This document shows positions 27,157-36,716 of a stretch of 64,000 nucleotides of DNA, in pieces (position 1 is the first letter of the stretch; each line of letters starts with the position of its first letter). The notes beneath the pieces are model-generated. The model was not told where the DNA came from. It worked only from the letters and a program-made list of their open reading frames with translations, and ran no database searches. The DNA is from Nitrososphaerota archaeon. Its GTDB lineage: Archaea; Thermoproteota; Nitrososphaeria; Nitrososphaerales; Nitrosopumilaceae. The position numbers were made by a program, and so were the translations under genes. The stretch is taken from positions 164,727 to 228,726 of the forward strand of contig JAGWFT010000001.1 of assembly GCA_028867755.1 (NCBI GenBank). The letters are read 5' to 3'.

Positions 27157-27921
27157 ATGAAAGCAATTTTTCTTGTAGGAACTGCAGGATCTGGAAAAAC
27201 TTTACTGGCTTCAAAGATTTTAGATTATTACACTAGAAATGGTCATTTTGTAGGAATGCTAAATTTAGACCCTGGAGTAGAAAATCTCCCATACACATGC
27301 GATATAGATGTAAGGGACTTTGTAGATATTGTATCAATAATGAGGCAATATGACCTAGGTCCAAATGGATCTATGATCATGGCAAATGATCTCATCGCTT
27401 CTAAGATTGATGAACTACAACGTGAGGTTGATAACGTGAATCCAGATTATCTTATAGTGGATACTCCCGGTCAAATTGAATTATTTGCATACAGAGTTAG
27501 TGGTCCTTTTTTTGTACAGAACCTAAACGCAGAACAAAAGACATCAATATTTCTTCACGATGGTTCCTTCATTACAACAGCAATCAATTTTGTATCAGTT
27601 GCATTACTTGCAACATCTGTTAAGCTAAGGTTAGGTTTACCTCAGGTAAATGTGATAACAAAGGTAGATCTTATAGAAGACAAAATTAGAGACATAATGA
27701 AATGGTCTTCAAGTATGTCAAGTCTTGAAGATGCTATTGCAAGAGAATCAGATGGAGAAAGTTATACTCTAGCTACAAATCTTTTGCGAAGTTTGAATTT
27801 AGGTGGGTTTGCTCAAGGATTAATTCCAATTTCAAATGCTACAGGAAGTGGCATGATTAACCTTCAGACTGCACTGAGTAGAATTCTTAACATGGGAGAG
27901 GAGATGGAAGACTATGGTTGA
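27157..27921 (+). CDS. GPN-loop GTPase
   Basis: 254 residues. P-loop GTAGSGKT (~8-15), the diagnostic LGPNGSM loop (~67-73), switch II DTPGQIEL and the guanine motif TKVDL (~168-172). Eukaryotic relatives (GPN1-3) help assemble RNA polymerase II; archaeal ones form dimers with the GPN loop in the active site. It overlaps thrB by 8 bases. Confidence 0.92.
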   Translation: MKAIFLVGTAGSGKTLLASKILDYYTRNGHFVGMLNLDPGVENLPYTCDIDVRDFVDIVSIMRQYDLGPNGSMIMANDLIASKIDELQREVDNVNPDYLIVDTPGQIELFAYRVSGPFFVQNLNAEQKTSIFLHDGSFITTAINFVSVALLATSVKLRLGLPQVNVITKVDLIEDKIRDIMKWSSSMSSLEDAIARESDGESYTLATNLLRSLNLGGFAQGLIPISNATGSGMINLQTALSRILNMGEEMEDYG

Positions 27922-28831
27922 AAGCATAACTGTGAAAGCCCCTTGTTCTACTGCAAATCTAGGTCCAGGGTTTGACGTTTTTGGACTTGCATTAGATGCA
28001 TATTATGATCAAATCCAGTTAAAAAAAGAAGGTAGTGGAATCAAAATTCAAAGTCTTGACTCTGTTCCTATTGAACCAGAAAAAAATACTGCAGGTTTAG
28101 TAGTAAAAGAGATGGCCAAGAAATTTAAAATAAAAACTGGCCTAGTTTTAAAAATTAAGAAGGGTGTGCCAACAGGTTATGGAATGGGTAGTAGTGCGGC
28201 CTCAGCCGCTGCTGCAGCAGTTGCTTTTGATGCCTTGTTTAAATTGAAACTAGATGGAAATAGTCTGGTACAATATGCTGGAATGGGGGAGATGGCTAGT
28301 GCTGGATCAGTTCATTACGACAATGTTGCTGCGTCAGTTCTGGGTGGATTTGTTATAGTAAGAACATCTCCATTTAGTGTAATAACAGTCGATCCGCCCA
28401 AAGACTTGATCCTTTGTGTCGCTATTCCAAAAATTCATGTACCACAAAAAAAGACAGAGGTGTCAAGGAAGGTCCTTCCAAAACAAGTAAAGCTCTTAGA
28501 TCATGTCAAGAATCTCTCAAACGCAGCAGCACTAACAGCTGGATTTGTGAAAAAAGATGTTGATTTGATAGGTAATTCCATAAATGATATAATAGTAGAA
28601 CCAGCAAGAAAGCACTTGATTCCAGGTTTTGATAAGGTAAAGAATAATGCTCTTGATGCAGGAGCAATGGGAGTAACTATTAGCGGTGCTGGACCGTCAG
28701 TAATTGCTTTTACATCAATTCATGGTGATCCTAAAAAAATACTAAATTCCATGAAAAAGGGATTTGCAGCAGCTAATACAGAGTGTATAACAATAATATG
28801 CAAGCCAAGTATGGGAGCTGCTGTTATCTAG
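27914..28831 (+). CDS. thrB: Homoserine kinase
   Basis: 305 residues, GHMP kinase superfamily. Motif 1 APCSTANLGPGFDVFGLALD (~8-27), the ATP loop GVPTGYGMGSSAASAAAAA (~87-105) and C-terminal GVTISGAGPSVIAF. Phosphorylates homoserine for threonine synthesis. Length is standard. Co-transcription with the GPN GTPase is implied by the 8-base overlap. Confidence 0.9.
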   Translation: MVESITVKAPCSTANLGPGFDVFGLALDAYYDQIQLKKEGSGIKIQSLDSVPIEPEKNTAGLVVKEMAKKFKIKTGLVLKIKKGVPTGYGMGSSAASAAAAAVAFDALFKLKLDGNSLVQYAGMGEMASAGSVHYDNVAASVLGGFVIVRTSPFSVITVDPPKDLILCVAIPKIHVPQKKTEVSRKVLPKQVKLLDHVKNLSNAAALTAGFVKKDVDLIGNSINDIIVEPARKHLIPGFDKVKNNALDAGAMGVTISGAGPSVIAFTSIHGDPKKILNSMKKGFAAANTECITIICKPSMGAAVI

Positions 28832-29584
28832 TTATTTTCTATGTAGAAAAGATTTCATTCTGTCTTCTCTTTCTTTAGTTGAAAAACAAAGAGACCATGA
28901 GTAAATTTCAAGCTTGAGCCCAGTATCTAAACTTGCATCCATTCCCTTATTGACGAGTGTTTTTGATACACCAATTGCAAAGGTACTATTTTTTGCAACG
29001 CTTTCAGCGTAAGATTTAGTCTCGGAGAGTAGAGTTTCAGATGAAAAAACTTTATTGATCAAGCCCATTGACAGAGCCTCCTCTGCGTTAATTCTTCTAC
29101 CCGAAAAAATCATGTCTTTTGCTTTTGCAGGACCTATGATTCGCAATAGTCTTTGCGTACCACCCCAACCAGGACATATTCCTAACGTTACTTCTGGCTG
29201 ACCTAATTGTGCATTTGGCGATGCAAATCTAATATCACATGATAATGCCAGTTCACAGCCTCCTCCAAGTGCATAGCCATTTATTGCTGCTATCACTGGT
29301 TTTTCCAGTTTTTCTATCTTGTTTAGAACCTCATGACCTCTTAGTGCGTATTTTTCTGCTTCTGCGGGTCCAATCTTGCTCATATATTCAATATCTGCAC
29401 CCGCCGAGAACGCTTTTTGTCCAGCTCCTGTGATTATGATCACTTTTGATGAATCTTTCTCCAATTCATCTAGAACCGAAATAAATTCATTCATGACATC
29501 AAGACTCATTGCATTTAGCTTATCTGCTCTATCGATTGTAATCTGAACAATATCATTCTCTTTTTCTACCGCGAGGTATTGCAT
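28832..29584 (-). CDS. Enoyl-CoA hydratase/crotonase, candidate 3-hydroxypropionyl-CoA dehydratase
   Basis: 250 residues from ATG at 29584 (a start at 29608 adds 8). The oxyanion-hole motif AFSAGADI (~59-66) and both catalytic glutamates are present: GGGCELAL (~106-113) and LGQPEVTLGICPGWGGTQRL. Known biology: in Nitrosopumilus a single crotonase serves both 3-hydroxypropionyl-CoA and crotonyl-CoA steps of the HP/HB carbon-fixation cycle. This protein matches that type; equivalence to that exact orthologue is inferred. Confidence 0.85.
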   Translation of the reverse strand: MQYLAVEKENDIVQITIDRADKLNAMSLDVMNEFISVLDELEKDSSKVIIITGAGQKAFSAGADIEYMSKIGPAEAEKYALRGHEVLNKIEKLEKPVIAAINGYALGGGCELALSCDIRFASPNAQLGQPEVTLGICPGWGGTQRLLRIIGPAKAKDMIFSGRRINAEEALSMGLINKVFSSETLLSETKSYAESVAKNSTFAIGVSKTLVNKGMDASLDTGLKLEIYSWSLCFSTKEREDRMKSFLHRK

Positions 29585-29674
29585 AGCAAAAACATCACAA
29601 ATCTCCAAATTAAACTTTAGAGTTGAAAGAAAATAGAAACCGAGTTATACTGCACCTCGTACAATGGAACTGCT

Positions 29675-30502
29675 TTGAATTTGTTGGGTTTACTCTCTGC
29701 AGTTGGCGCGGCCACATGTTGGGGTACTTTTTTTGTTCCTGTTAGAAAGGTCAGGGTTGTAGATATTTGGCAGTTACAAGGCGCCACTGGTATAGGTGTA
29801 ATCCTATTTGCTATTCCAGTTGGTTTTTTGTGGGGATTTCAGATTTTACCATCTGGATTATTAAGTGGAGCAATATGGACAGCTGGAAACATACTTGCTC
29901 TTTATTCTGTTAGATTGATTGGACTTTCTAGAACATCTCCATTTCTTGCAGGTTTCAGTGTTCTCGTATCATTTTTGTGGGGAATTTTGTATTTTAATGA
30001 AAAATTCAACTACATATTTCTTGCAATTATTGCAGTAGGATTATTGCTTGGCGGACTAGTTTTTATTTCAAATACATCAAAGAACCAACCCGTACAAAAG
30101 AAAGGATATCTTATTGCAGTAGCATCAGGACTAGTGGGAGGTTCTTATGTCATACCTCTTCAAGCTGCACATTCACTTCAAGCTGGATTTTTTTCATCCA
30201 GTCTTTCTATCTTTGCAATTGGTATACCTTTACTATTGTTCTCAAGAAAATTTGCAAAGAAAGAAATGATAGCAGGAACTCTTTCCGGCTGTTTATTTAA
30301 CGTGGGAAGCTTGGCTGTTTTGATAGCAGTGGGACTGATAGGAATTACTGTAGCTTATCCCATATCACAAACAGCTACATTATTTGCAATTTCTTGGGGA
30401 GTTTTGTATTTTAGAGAAATTATTCATAGGCAGGGTATATTCAGAATCATTACTGGAGCTGTCCTAATATTGTGCGGAGCAGCATTAATCACAATTGCAT
30501 AG
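29675..30502 (+). CDS. GRP/TMEM144-type drug/metabolite-superfamily transporter
   Basis: 275 residues from TTG at 29675. Ten hydrophobic helices in two halves. The N-terminal GAATCWGTFFVPVRK and the C-terminal half GLVGGSYVIPLQAAH and TVAYPISQTATLFAISWG match the glucose/ribose-porter (GRP) branch of the DMT superfamily. Sugar uptake is the family expectation; the actual substrate in an autotrophic archaeon is uncertain. Confidence 0.75.
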   Translation: MNLLGLLSAVGAATCWGTFFVPVRKVRVVDIWQLQGATGIGVILFAIPVGFLWGFQILPSGLLSGAIWTAGNILALYSVRLIGLSRTSPFLAGFSVLVSFLWGILYFNEKFNYIFLAIIAVGLLLGGLVFISNTSKNQPVQKKGYLIAVASGLVGGSYVIPLQAAHSLQAGFFSSSLSIFAIGIPLLLFSRKFAKKEMIAGTLSGCLFNVGSLAVLIAVGLIGITVAYPISQTATLFAISWGVLYFREIIHRQGIFRIITGAVLILCGAALITIA

Positions 30503-30540
30503 TCAAACATTTTATTTGGTCAAAAGTTATTGAATTCAAA

Positions 30541-31215
30541 TTGAAGGCAGTAGTAGTATTTAGTGGCGGAATAGATTCTGTATGTACCGTGGCTTATTTA
30601 CAGAAATGTTATGATATTTATGGAATTACTTTTTCATATGGTCAGAAGGCCAATCAAGAACTAAATGTGGCAAAGCATTTTTCTGAAATATTAGAATTTC
30701 GCGAACACAAAGTAATTGATATAGGATTTATGAAAGAATTGTACGAAAAGACAAATGCACTGACATATTCAAAAATGAATATACCTTCCAAGTTTGACTA
30801 TTCGATAGTTGTGCCAATAAGAAATGCTGTATTTCTTTCCATAGCATCTGCTTGGGCATTTTCAAAAAATGCTAACCTGGTAGCATATGGAGCTCACAAA
30901 GACGATCAATCATACCCAGATTGCAGACCGAAATTCTCCAAATTACTTACAAATGCACTTAATGAAGGAGAGATTGACGGTATAAAAAAAGGCTTGAGAA
31001 AGAAGATTAGAATATGGAGCCCATTTATAGAAGGCCTTTCTAAAAGCAACCTGCTCAAAATCGGTTATGATTTGCTTGGAGATGACATATTCAAAACTTG
31101 GAGTTGTTATTCTCAGTCAAAAATACATTGTGGAAAATGTGAATCATGTAATAATAGGAAAATGGCTTTTCGTCAAGCAAACATGATGGACAAGACCAGA
31201 TACAGATTTAGCTAG
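30541..31215 (+). CDS. queC: 7-cyano-7-deazaguanine synthase
   Basis: 224 residues from TTG at 30541. Upstream in-frame sequence overlaps the transporter gene and lies before a TATA-like ATTTTATT, so the TTG is preferred. PP-loop VVFSGGIDSVCTVAYL (~5-20), AYGAHKDDQ, and the four-Cys zinc site CYSQSKIHCGKCESC near the C terminus. Converts 7-carboxy-7-deazaguanine to preQ0 for archaeosine in tRNA. folE and queE lie just downstream on the other strand. Confidence 0.92.
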   Translation: MKAVVVFSGGIDSVCTVAYLQKCYDIYGITFSYGQKANQELNVAKHFSEILEFREHKVIDIGFMKELYEKTNALTYSKMNIPSKFDYSIVVPIRNAVFLSIASAWAFSKNANLVAYGAHKDDQSYPDCRPKFSKLLTNALNEGEIDGIKKGLRKKIRIWSPFIEGLSKSNLLKIGYDLLGDDIFKTWSCYSQSKIHCGKCESCNNRKMAFRQANMMDKTRYRFS

Positions 31216-31216
31216 C

Positions 31217-31480
31217 CTAGATTTTTAGTGCTGGTCTTTTTAAAAGAAGTGGGCGCACGATAAGATAGTATAATGGATACGGTATACCAACAATTCCCCA
31301 GAAGATCCAATTGGTCATAGATTCATCAAAGCCTAATTTTTTGAAGTAATCCATTGAGGTTGCTGCAATTAATATCCCAACTGCCATTATAATGAAGAAT
31401 TCGATCGCATACCATGCAAAGGCTGGCCAGGAATCCTTTGGAACATGAACATTGTTATGTACACCCATGCCTGTCATCAA
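31217..31480 (-). CDS. Small two-helix membrane protein, unknown function
   Basis: 87 residues. Hydrophobic segments at ~24-42 (FAWYAIEFFIIMAVGILIA) and ~60-77 (IFWGIVGIPYPLYYLIV). The N terminus is His/Val rich. The 3' end touches queC. I recognise no family; it is presumably a conserved lineage-specific membrane protein. Confidence 0.6.
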   Translation of the reverse strand: MMTGMGVHNNVHVPKDSWPAFAWYAIEFFIIMAVGILIAATSMDYFKKLGFDESMTNWIFWGIVGIPYPLYYLIVRPLLLKRPALKI

Positions 31481-31507
31481 TTGGACGTTATTATTTAATT
31501 TTTCAGA

Positions 31508-32068
31508 TTAAACTATATTCGTCTTGGATCTTCCACTATAAATTAAACTTAGAACATCAGTTCTTGCTTCTTTTGTATCATAAATACCCCTTGAGGCAAT
31601 AGTTGTTACCATAGAATCATTTCTTACACCACGCATCTTCATGCAAAGATGTTCTCCTTCTGCTATCACTAATACTCCTTTTACTCCTTCAGAATGCAAT
31701 TCATCTGCAATGTTTTTTGTAATTCTTTCTTGGATTTGCAGTCTAGCTGAGTATTTTTCTACTAGTCTAACCAGCTTTGATATGCCAAACACTTTTCCGT
31801 TTGGAGAATATGCTATTGTTATCTTACCAAAAAATGGTAACATGTGATGTTCACACATAGAATAAAACTGGATCTCTTTTGCTATAACTACATCAGAATC
31901 TTCAGAGAATTTAACTGAGAGTTCTGATTCTGCATCATATCCCTTGAAGATCTCTTCATACATGTCTGCGATTCTGTTAGGGGTATCCACTAGGCCTTCT
32001 CTTGTAGGATCTTCACCTATCTCGGCAATTAATTCTCGAATTAATTTTTTTACTCTTTCTTTGTTCAT
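31508..32068 (-). CDS. folE: GTP cyclohydrolase I
   Basis: 186 residues. Opens GTP to dihydroneopterin triphosphate, the first step toward preQ0. Zinc and catalytic motifs: FYSMCEHHMLPFFGKITIAY (~68-87), KLVRLVEKYSARLQIQERIT and EGEHLCMKMRGV, with Cys and His ligands intact. The first base of its start overlaps the last base of queE's stop, so folE and queE form an operon. Confidence 0.93.
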   Translation of the reverse strand: MNKERVKKLIRELIAEIGEDPTREGLVDTPNRIADMYEEIFKGYDAESELSVKFSEDSDVVIAKEIQFYSMCEHHMLPFFGKITIAYSPNGKVFGISKLVRLVEKYSARLQIQERITKNIADELHSEGVKGVLVIAEGEHLCMKMRGVRNDSMVTTIASRGIYDTKEARTDVLSLIYSGRSKTNIV

Positions 32069-32781
32069 TATGGTGCTCCAATAAATTTATGCAACTGAGG
32101 TACAATCCGTACTTCTTCGTAATAAGTATAAACTGCATCATAAAATTCAAGAAGTTGTCTCAAATCTGGCTCTGCCATACCATACGTAGGCTGTATTATA
32201 AATCCTGCAACCTTGGATTTTGATGTTATGCTAAAAATACTATCTAGGAGCTGTTTGAATTGTTCAATCTTAGTTCTAGAGCTTACAACTATTTTGATAT
32301 AAGTTACTTTACCAGAATTGGCGGCAAGATTCAAACATTGTAATTCATTTTCCAAAAGTTTAGAATAATGATCTTCATCTACAAATTCAGAATCAATAGT
32401 CTTGAACTCGATTTTGATATAATCAAAATGCGGTAAAACTTGTGCAAATTTAGTAGAATCAAAACAAGACGATTCCAAGTAGGTTGGAATATTCTTTTGT
32501 TGTACAAACTTTGCCAATTCATATAACGCTTCAGATTGGACAAGCGGATCTCCACCAGTAAAATTTACTTTGTATGTATTTTTTGCCAAGCTATTTTCAA
32601 TTAGATTCTTTGCTTCATCTATTGAGTATTCTTTTCCTGATGTCATAGGTAATGCTTCTTTTGTATCGCAATAGAAACATTTGAAAGGACATCCAGCTAG
32701 CCTAACAAAAAGCGTCTTAGTACCATAGAGAATCCCTTCTCCTTCTACTGATGTAAATATTTCATATAGTCTTACCTTCAA
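32068..32781 (-). CDS. queE: 7-carboxy-7-deazaguanine synthase (radical SAM)
   Basis: 237 residues. Radical-SAM cluster C-x3-C-x2-C in AGCPFKCFYCDTKEALPM (~30-47), followed by FTGGDPLVQ. N-terminal IFTSVEGEGILYGTKTLFVRL is typical of QueE. Ring contraction of 6-carboxytetrahydropterin gives the deazaguanine. Together with folE (downstream) and queC this covers three of the preQ0 steps; queD was not seen in the window. Confidence 0.92.
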   Translation of the reverse strand: MKVRLYEIFTSVEGEGILYGTKTLFVRLAGCPFKCFYCDTKEALPMTSGKEYSIDEAKNLIENSLAKNTYKVNFTGGDPLVQSEALYELAKFVQQKNIPTYLESSCFDSTKFAQVLPHFDYIKIEFKTIDSEFVDEDHYSKLLENELQCLNLAANSGKVTYIKIVVSSRTKIEQFKQLLDSIFSITSKSKVAGFIIQPTYGMAEPDLRQLLEFYDAVYTYYEEVRIVPQLHKFIGAP

Positions 32782-32879
32782 GCATTCAATCTCTGTTTAT
32801 TCAATATTTATTTAATTGGATCCCATGATGAACAATTTTTACTAAAATGATTTATCTGATTAACGATAAGAATCACACG

Positions 32880-35243
32880 ATGAGAAAAGTAATTCTTCTG
32901 CTTGTATTTGCAGTTTCAACAATTTTTGTTACTTATCAACAGGCAAATGCCATAACCATAACTGCAACTCCCCAGACTCTTAATTTTGGACCAAATGACT
33001 GGATATCTGTAAGTCTTAAAATTCAAGGATATACTGGTGGTGTAATATCGTGGGTAGCACATAGACCAGATAATTCCACAATATCAGGCAACCTTACTCA
33101 AGTTAAAGGAGATGGATCTACTACACATCAAATAATAAGAAATGCATTTGATAATTATTTTGGCAATTGGTCAATTGATTACACATACAACGGTGTAAAA
33201 CAAATAGTTAATTTCAAAGTAACTCCAATTGTGTTAACTATCTTTACTGACAAGTATCTCTATTATGAGCCTGATATCATGAAAATCAATATCACTACTT
33301 CATATTATGTACCTGTTGCAGCTCATGCAGAATTTATTCATCTAAATTTTTATGATCAAAAAGGAAAACTTCTAAATGATATAATACCTATTGACATTAG
33401 AGCTTTTCAGCCCAATGTAATTTACAATTTTGCCATGGGGGGACTGGCACACTATCATCCACCAGGACTATACAAACTAAAGGTGCAATACTATAACACA
33501 GTAGTTGAAATACCATTTCTTTTAGGTGAATATTCAACACTTATGCAGGTGTCATCACAGACAGACAAAAATACTTACCAAGTTGGCGATGCAGTTAACA
33601 TGGAATTATTAATCACAAGAGTCACACAATCTAATGGTACACTGAAAATAACTGATCCTTTGGGAGATGTTACCGTTCATCAATTTCATGTAAATTCTGT
33701 ACACACTTCTTTAATCTTAGACGATATGACAAAGCATATTGGTACGTATAGTTATGTGGTTCAATATGCAGGCATCAGTAATTCAGGTTCGTTCAATGTT
33801 ATTGCAAATCCGACACCACTACCAAATATAGAACTTGATGTATCTCCGGACAAACTAAACTACAGGCCAGGAGAGATCATTCATGTAAAAATTCACATTT
33901 CACAGATAATTACAAATTCAACAAGCCTTTGGGTTGTTGATCCAAATGGGGTAGAATATCCAAGATTGTCTTTACCAATAACAACAACTGATACAATTCT
34001 ACCACACAAGATAAGTAAAAATTACATGACTGGACAGTGGACGCTCTACATAGATTATGATAGAATAATCAGGGATGTTCCATTCTATGTTAAAGGATCT
34101 CCAGTTAATGATAATGATATACTTAATATCAATCAGTTTAGTGTGCCTACTTTTGTTTCAAATTTTGGTGCAACGTCTTTTAATGCTCCAACTGGAATAG
34201 CTATAGACTCAGATAATGATGTTTATGTTGTAGATTCTGGTAATTCTCAAGTAAAAAAATTTGATTCTGAAGGAAAGTTATTGTTATCTTGGGGAACTGT
34301 CGGTTCGGAAAATGGTCAATTTATTCATCCAAACGGTATCTTTGTTGGAAAGAAGTATGTCTATGTAGCTGATACTGGAAATGCCAGAATTCAAATGTTC
34401 GACAAAGAAGGCAATTTCATTTATGGATGGGGAAGCTATGGTGATGCACATGGCATGTTACATACTCCAGTAGGATTGGCTACAGATAGTAGTGGAGATC
34501 TGTTTGTTGCAGATTCTGGAAGAAACACTATTCAGATATTTAATACACAGGATGTATATGCCAATGAGATAAAGTCGTTACTAACAGAAGGGGCAAATTT
34601 CACATCGCTTAATGGGATAGCCTTCGATTCAAATGATTATTTTTATGTATCTTCTTCTGATAACAAAATACTAAAGTTCTCAGACATTGGAGATTTCATA
34701 AACTTTTTTGGTTCCAATGGAACTGAAAATAGTAGATTTATCAATCCAACTGCGATAGCTATAGATTCTAAAGATAACTTTTACGTTGCTGATACTAACA
34801 ACCACAGAATTCAGAAATTTGATCCTTATGGAAATTTTATTCTAAGTTGGGGTTCTGAAGGAACCTCTACTGGTCAATTTGAGGAACCAGTAGGTCTTGC
34901 AACCGATTCTTTAGGAAATATCTACATAGTAGACAAGAAAAATGACAATATACAAAAATTTTCCTTATATGGAATAAGTAGTAAGACTGTACCAAATTGG
35001 GTTAGAGAGAGGGCATTATGGTGGTCTGAAGGTGCACTAGGTAAAGACGATTTTGCATTGGTTGTAAAGTTCATGATAAATCAAGGCTTGATAGATGCTA
35101 CTGCCATGAATGAAACATCATCAATACATGTTCCACAATGGGTGAAAAAAGAAGCTAATTGGTGGGCACTTGGTCAGATTGATGATGAATCTTTTGCCAA
35201 TAGCCTTCAATATCTTATTTCTATTGGAATCCTGAAAGTTTAG
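32880..35243 (+). CDS. Secreted NHL-propeller protein with C-terminal W-WW repeats
   Basis: 787 residues from ATG at 32880 (an upstream in-frame start at 32847 precedes a poorer signal). The signal peptide ends QQANA (~24). The N-terminal ~400 residues form several Ig/macroglobulin-like beta domains (repeated DKNTYQVGDAV and NYRPGEI patterns). An NHL propeller follows (~430-705), with repeats like GIAIDSDNDVYVVDSGNSQVKKFD and FYVADTNNHRIQKFD. The C terminus holds two W-x-K-x2-A-x-WW repeats (PNWVRERALWWSEG, PQWVKKEANWWALG), shared with the HNH protein at 49395. It is probably a large surface binding protein. Confidence 0.85.
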   Translation: MRKVILLLVFAVSTIFVTYQQANAITITATPQTLNFGPNDWISVSLKIQGYTGGVISWVAHRPDNSTISGNLTQVKGDGSTTHQIIRNAFDNYFGNWSIDYTYNGVKQIVNFKVTPIVLTIFTDKYLYYEPDIMKINITTSYYVPVAAHAEFIHLNFYDQKGKLLNDIIPIDIRAFQPNVIYNFAMGGLAHYHPPGLYKLKVQYYNTVVEIPFLLGEYSTLMQVSSQTDKNTYQVGDAVNMELLITRVTQSNGTLKITDPLGDVTVHQFHVNSVHTSLILDDMTKHIGTYSYVVQYAGISNSGSFNVIANPTPLPNIELDVSPDKLNYRPGEIIHVKIHISQIITNSTSLWVVDPNGVEYPRLSLPITTTDTILPHKISKNYMTGQWTLYIDYDRIIRDVPFYVKGSPVNDNDILNINQFSVPTFVSNFGATSFNAPTGIAIDSDNDVYVVDSGNSQVKKFDSEGKLLLSWGTVGSENGQFIHPNGIFVGKKYVYVADTGNARIQMFDKEGNFIYGWGSYGDAHGMLHTPVGLATDSSGDLFVADSGRNTIQIFNTQDVYANEIKSLLTEGANFTSLNGIAFDSNDYFYVSSSDNKILKFSDIGDFINFFGSNGTENSRFINPTAIAIDSKDNFYVADTNNHRIQKFDPYGNFILSWGSEGTSTGQFEEPVGLATDSLGNIYIVDKKNDNIQKFSLYGISSKTVPNWVRERALWWSEGALGKDDFALVVKFMINQGLIDATAMNETSSIHVPQWVKKEANWWALGQIDDESFANSLQYLISIGILKV

Positions 35244-35437
35244 GAAATAATTCGTGGCATCTTTCTGGCAAATAATCCTGCAATAAATATTAAAACTCCA
35301 AGAATTCCTATAAGGCTTCCAATAAACTGGACAGTATCACCTAGATCTGGTTGAGTGGGAGCATATAGTACAGCCAGTACCGCACCTATTACAATCATTG
35401 GAATACCAATACCTATTGAGATTTGTTTTGAAACCAT
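35240..35437 (-). CDS. Small two-helix membrane protein, unknown
   Basis: 65 residues with two hydrophobic segments (~6-24 and ~38-57), ending ARKMPRIIS. It overlaps the NHL gene by 4 bases convergently. Family not recognised. Good start and compact size suggest a real gene. Confidence 0.55.
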   Translation of the reverse strand: MVSKQISIGIGIPMIVIGAVLAVLYAPTQPDLGDTVQFIGSLIGILGVLIFIAGLFARKMPRIIS

Positions 35438-35537
35438 CTGTTATATCATCCCAGTAAAAATCTATATGAATTTTATGAAATCCTTGCTCATCTAGAGGAT
35501 GTAATTAGTCATCATCCCAATTGCAAATGATGTTCTG

Positions 35538-36716
35538 CTAGTTTTGGTGTTGGTGTCCTTTTTCAGGTTTTGTACGTTCATCATGACTTTTTCCATGATC
35601 ATTATGTCCTGTATTTTGTTCTAATGCTGTAGTATTTGCATGTGGAGTAAGAGGTGGAGGTGTTGGCTGGATAAATGGAATGGTGTTGGATGCAGTTGAG
35701 TTGGTAGTTGGTGGTGTAGTTGGTGGTGTAGTAGGTGGTGTAGTAGGTGGTGTAGTAGGTGGTGTAGTAGGTGGTGTAGTAGGTGGTGTAGTAGGTGGTG
35801 TAGTAGGTGATGGAGATACAACAGTGGAGTTGGTAGATGGAGATACCGTAGATTTCTCAGCTAACTGTGCTTTTTGATATGCTTGAATTTTCTTTATCAG
35901 ATTTATTGCCTGATCAATCTTACCTTCTGATGCTAATTGCTTGAGCTCCGTAACCATATCTTTAGGATTGCTTGCTACAGTAACATTAGAATTATTTGCA
36001 ATAGGTGAGATGGTAGACGAATTGATAGGCATAGTATTTTGAGTCACATTAAGTTTGACAGTATTATTGGATTGGCTTTCATTGTTGAGTTGTGCAATTT
36101 GTTTTTCAGTAAAATCTTTTGCTCTCTCAGAAATTCTTTCTTTTGCAATATTGGTAAGAGAATTATGTGTCTCAGCAACAAAGTCATTAGCACTCTGTAT
36201 TTGTTTTGAGGCATCATCAAGATTTCCAGAATTAAGATCTTGGTTTGTATTCTGGATCATTTCATCAAAGCTTGTAAAATTAATATTTGCGTTGTTTTGT
36301 AATGCAATGGATTTTAGAAGACTAATCATGTTTTCTAGCTTAACTATTTCTCCTCGTAGTTGCATTGTCTCCGTTTTTTGTTGATCATTTGGTGCTGTTG
36401 CATTAAGCGAGTTTATCTTATCATTTGTCTGCTTGAAGAACTTCATGGCAGCAAGGAAGTGTTGTTTAGCCGAATTAACATCCTGTTCAGATACTGCTTG
36501 GGCTAGCTGGTCGGTTTCATTGGAACCTTGATTATAGAGCTGGCTAATCTCATCAGGTACATTGCTGATTTGCGATATTGTTATGCTGAGGTTGTCTCTG
36601 GCTTGAGTAGCAATATTGAGTAAAGTATCTAATTGCGGATCAGCAAAGGACTGACTTGGGATACCAAATATCATGGTTCCAACCAGTATCAAAAGAAATG
36701 ATGATAGTGTCTTCAT
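35538..36716 (-). CDS. Secreted helical protein with TTPP repeats
   Basis: 392 residues. Signal peptide ~1-25 (ending SQSFA). Long helical, Asn/Gln-rich region (~28-215) typical of coiled or bundle-forming segments. A short linker is followed by eight TTPP repeats and a His/Lys-rich tail (NDHGKSHDERTKPEKGHQHQN) that might bind metal. It starts 4 bases inside the end of the membrane-bound regulator upstream, so the two are an operon, suggesting it is a partner or sensor component. Confidence 0.75.
   Translation of the reverse strand: MKTLSSFLLILVGTMIFGIPSQSFADPQLDTLLNIATQARDNLSITISQISNVPDEISQLYNQGSNETDQLAQAVSEQDVNSAKQHFLAAMKFFKQTNDKINSLNATAPNDQQKTETMQLRGEIVKLENMISLLKSIALQNNANINFTSFDEMIQNTNQDLNSGNLDDASKQIQSANDFVAETHNSLTNIAKERISERAKDFTEKQIAQLNNESQSNNTVKLNVTQNTMPINSSTISPIANNSNVTVASNPKDMVTELKQLASEGKIDQAINLIKKIQAYQKAQLAEKSTVSPSTNSTVVSPSPTTPPTTPPTTPPTTPPTTPPTTPPTTPPTTPPTTNSTASNTIPFIQPTPPPLTPHANTTALEQNTGHNDHGKSHDERTKPEKGHQHQN
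35705..35812. repeat. 12-bp tandem repeat encoding TTPP units
   Basis: About eight copies of a GGTGGTGTAGTA-like unit (minus strand gives Thr-Thr-Pro-Pro). Copies are nearly identical in DNA, so length may vary by slippage. Confidence 0.85.
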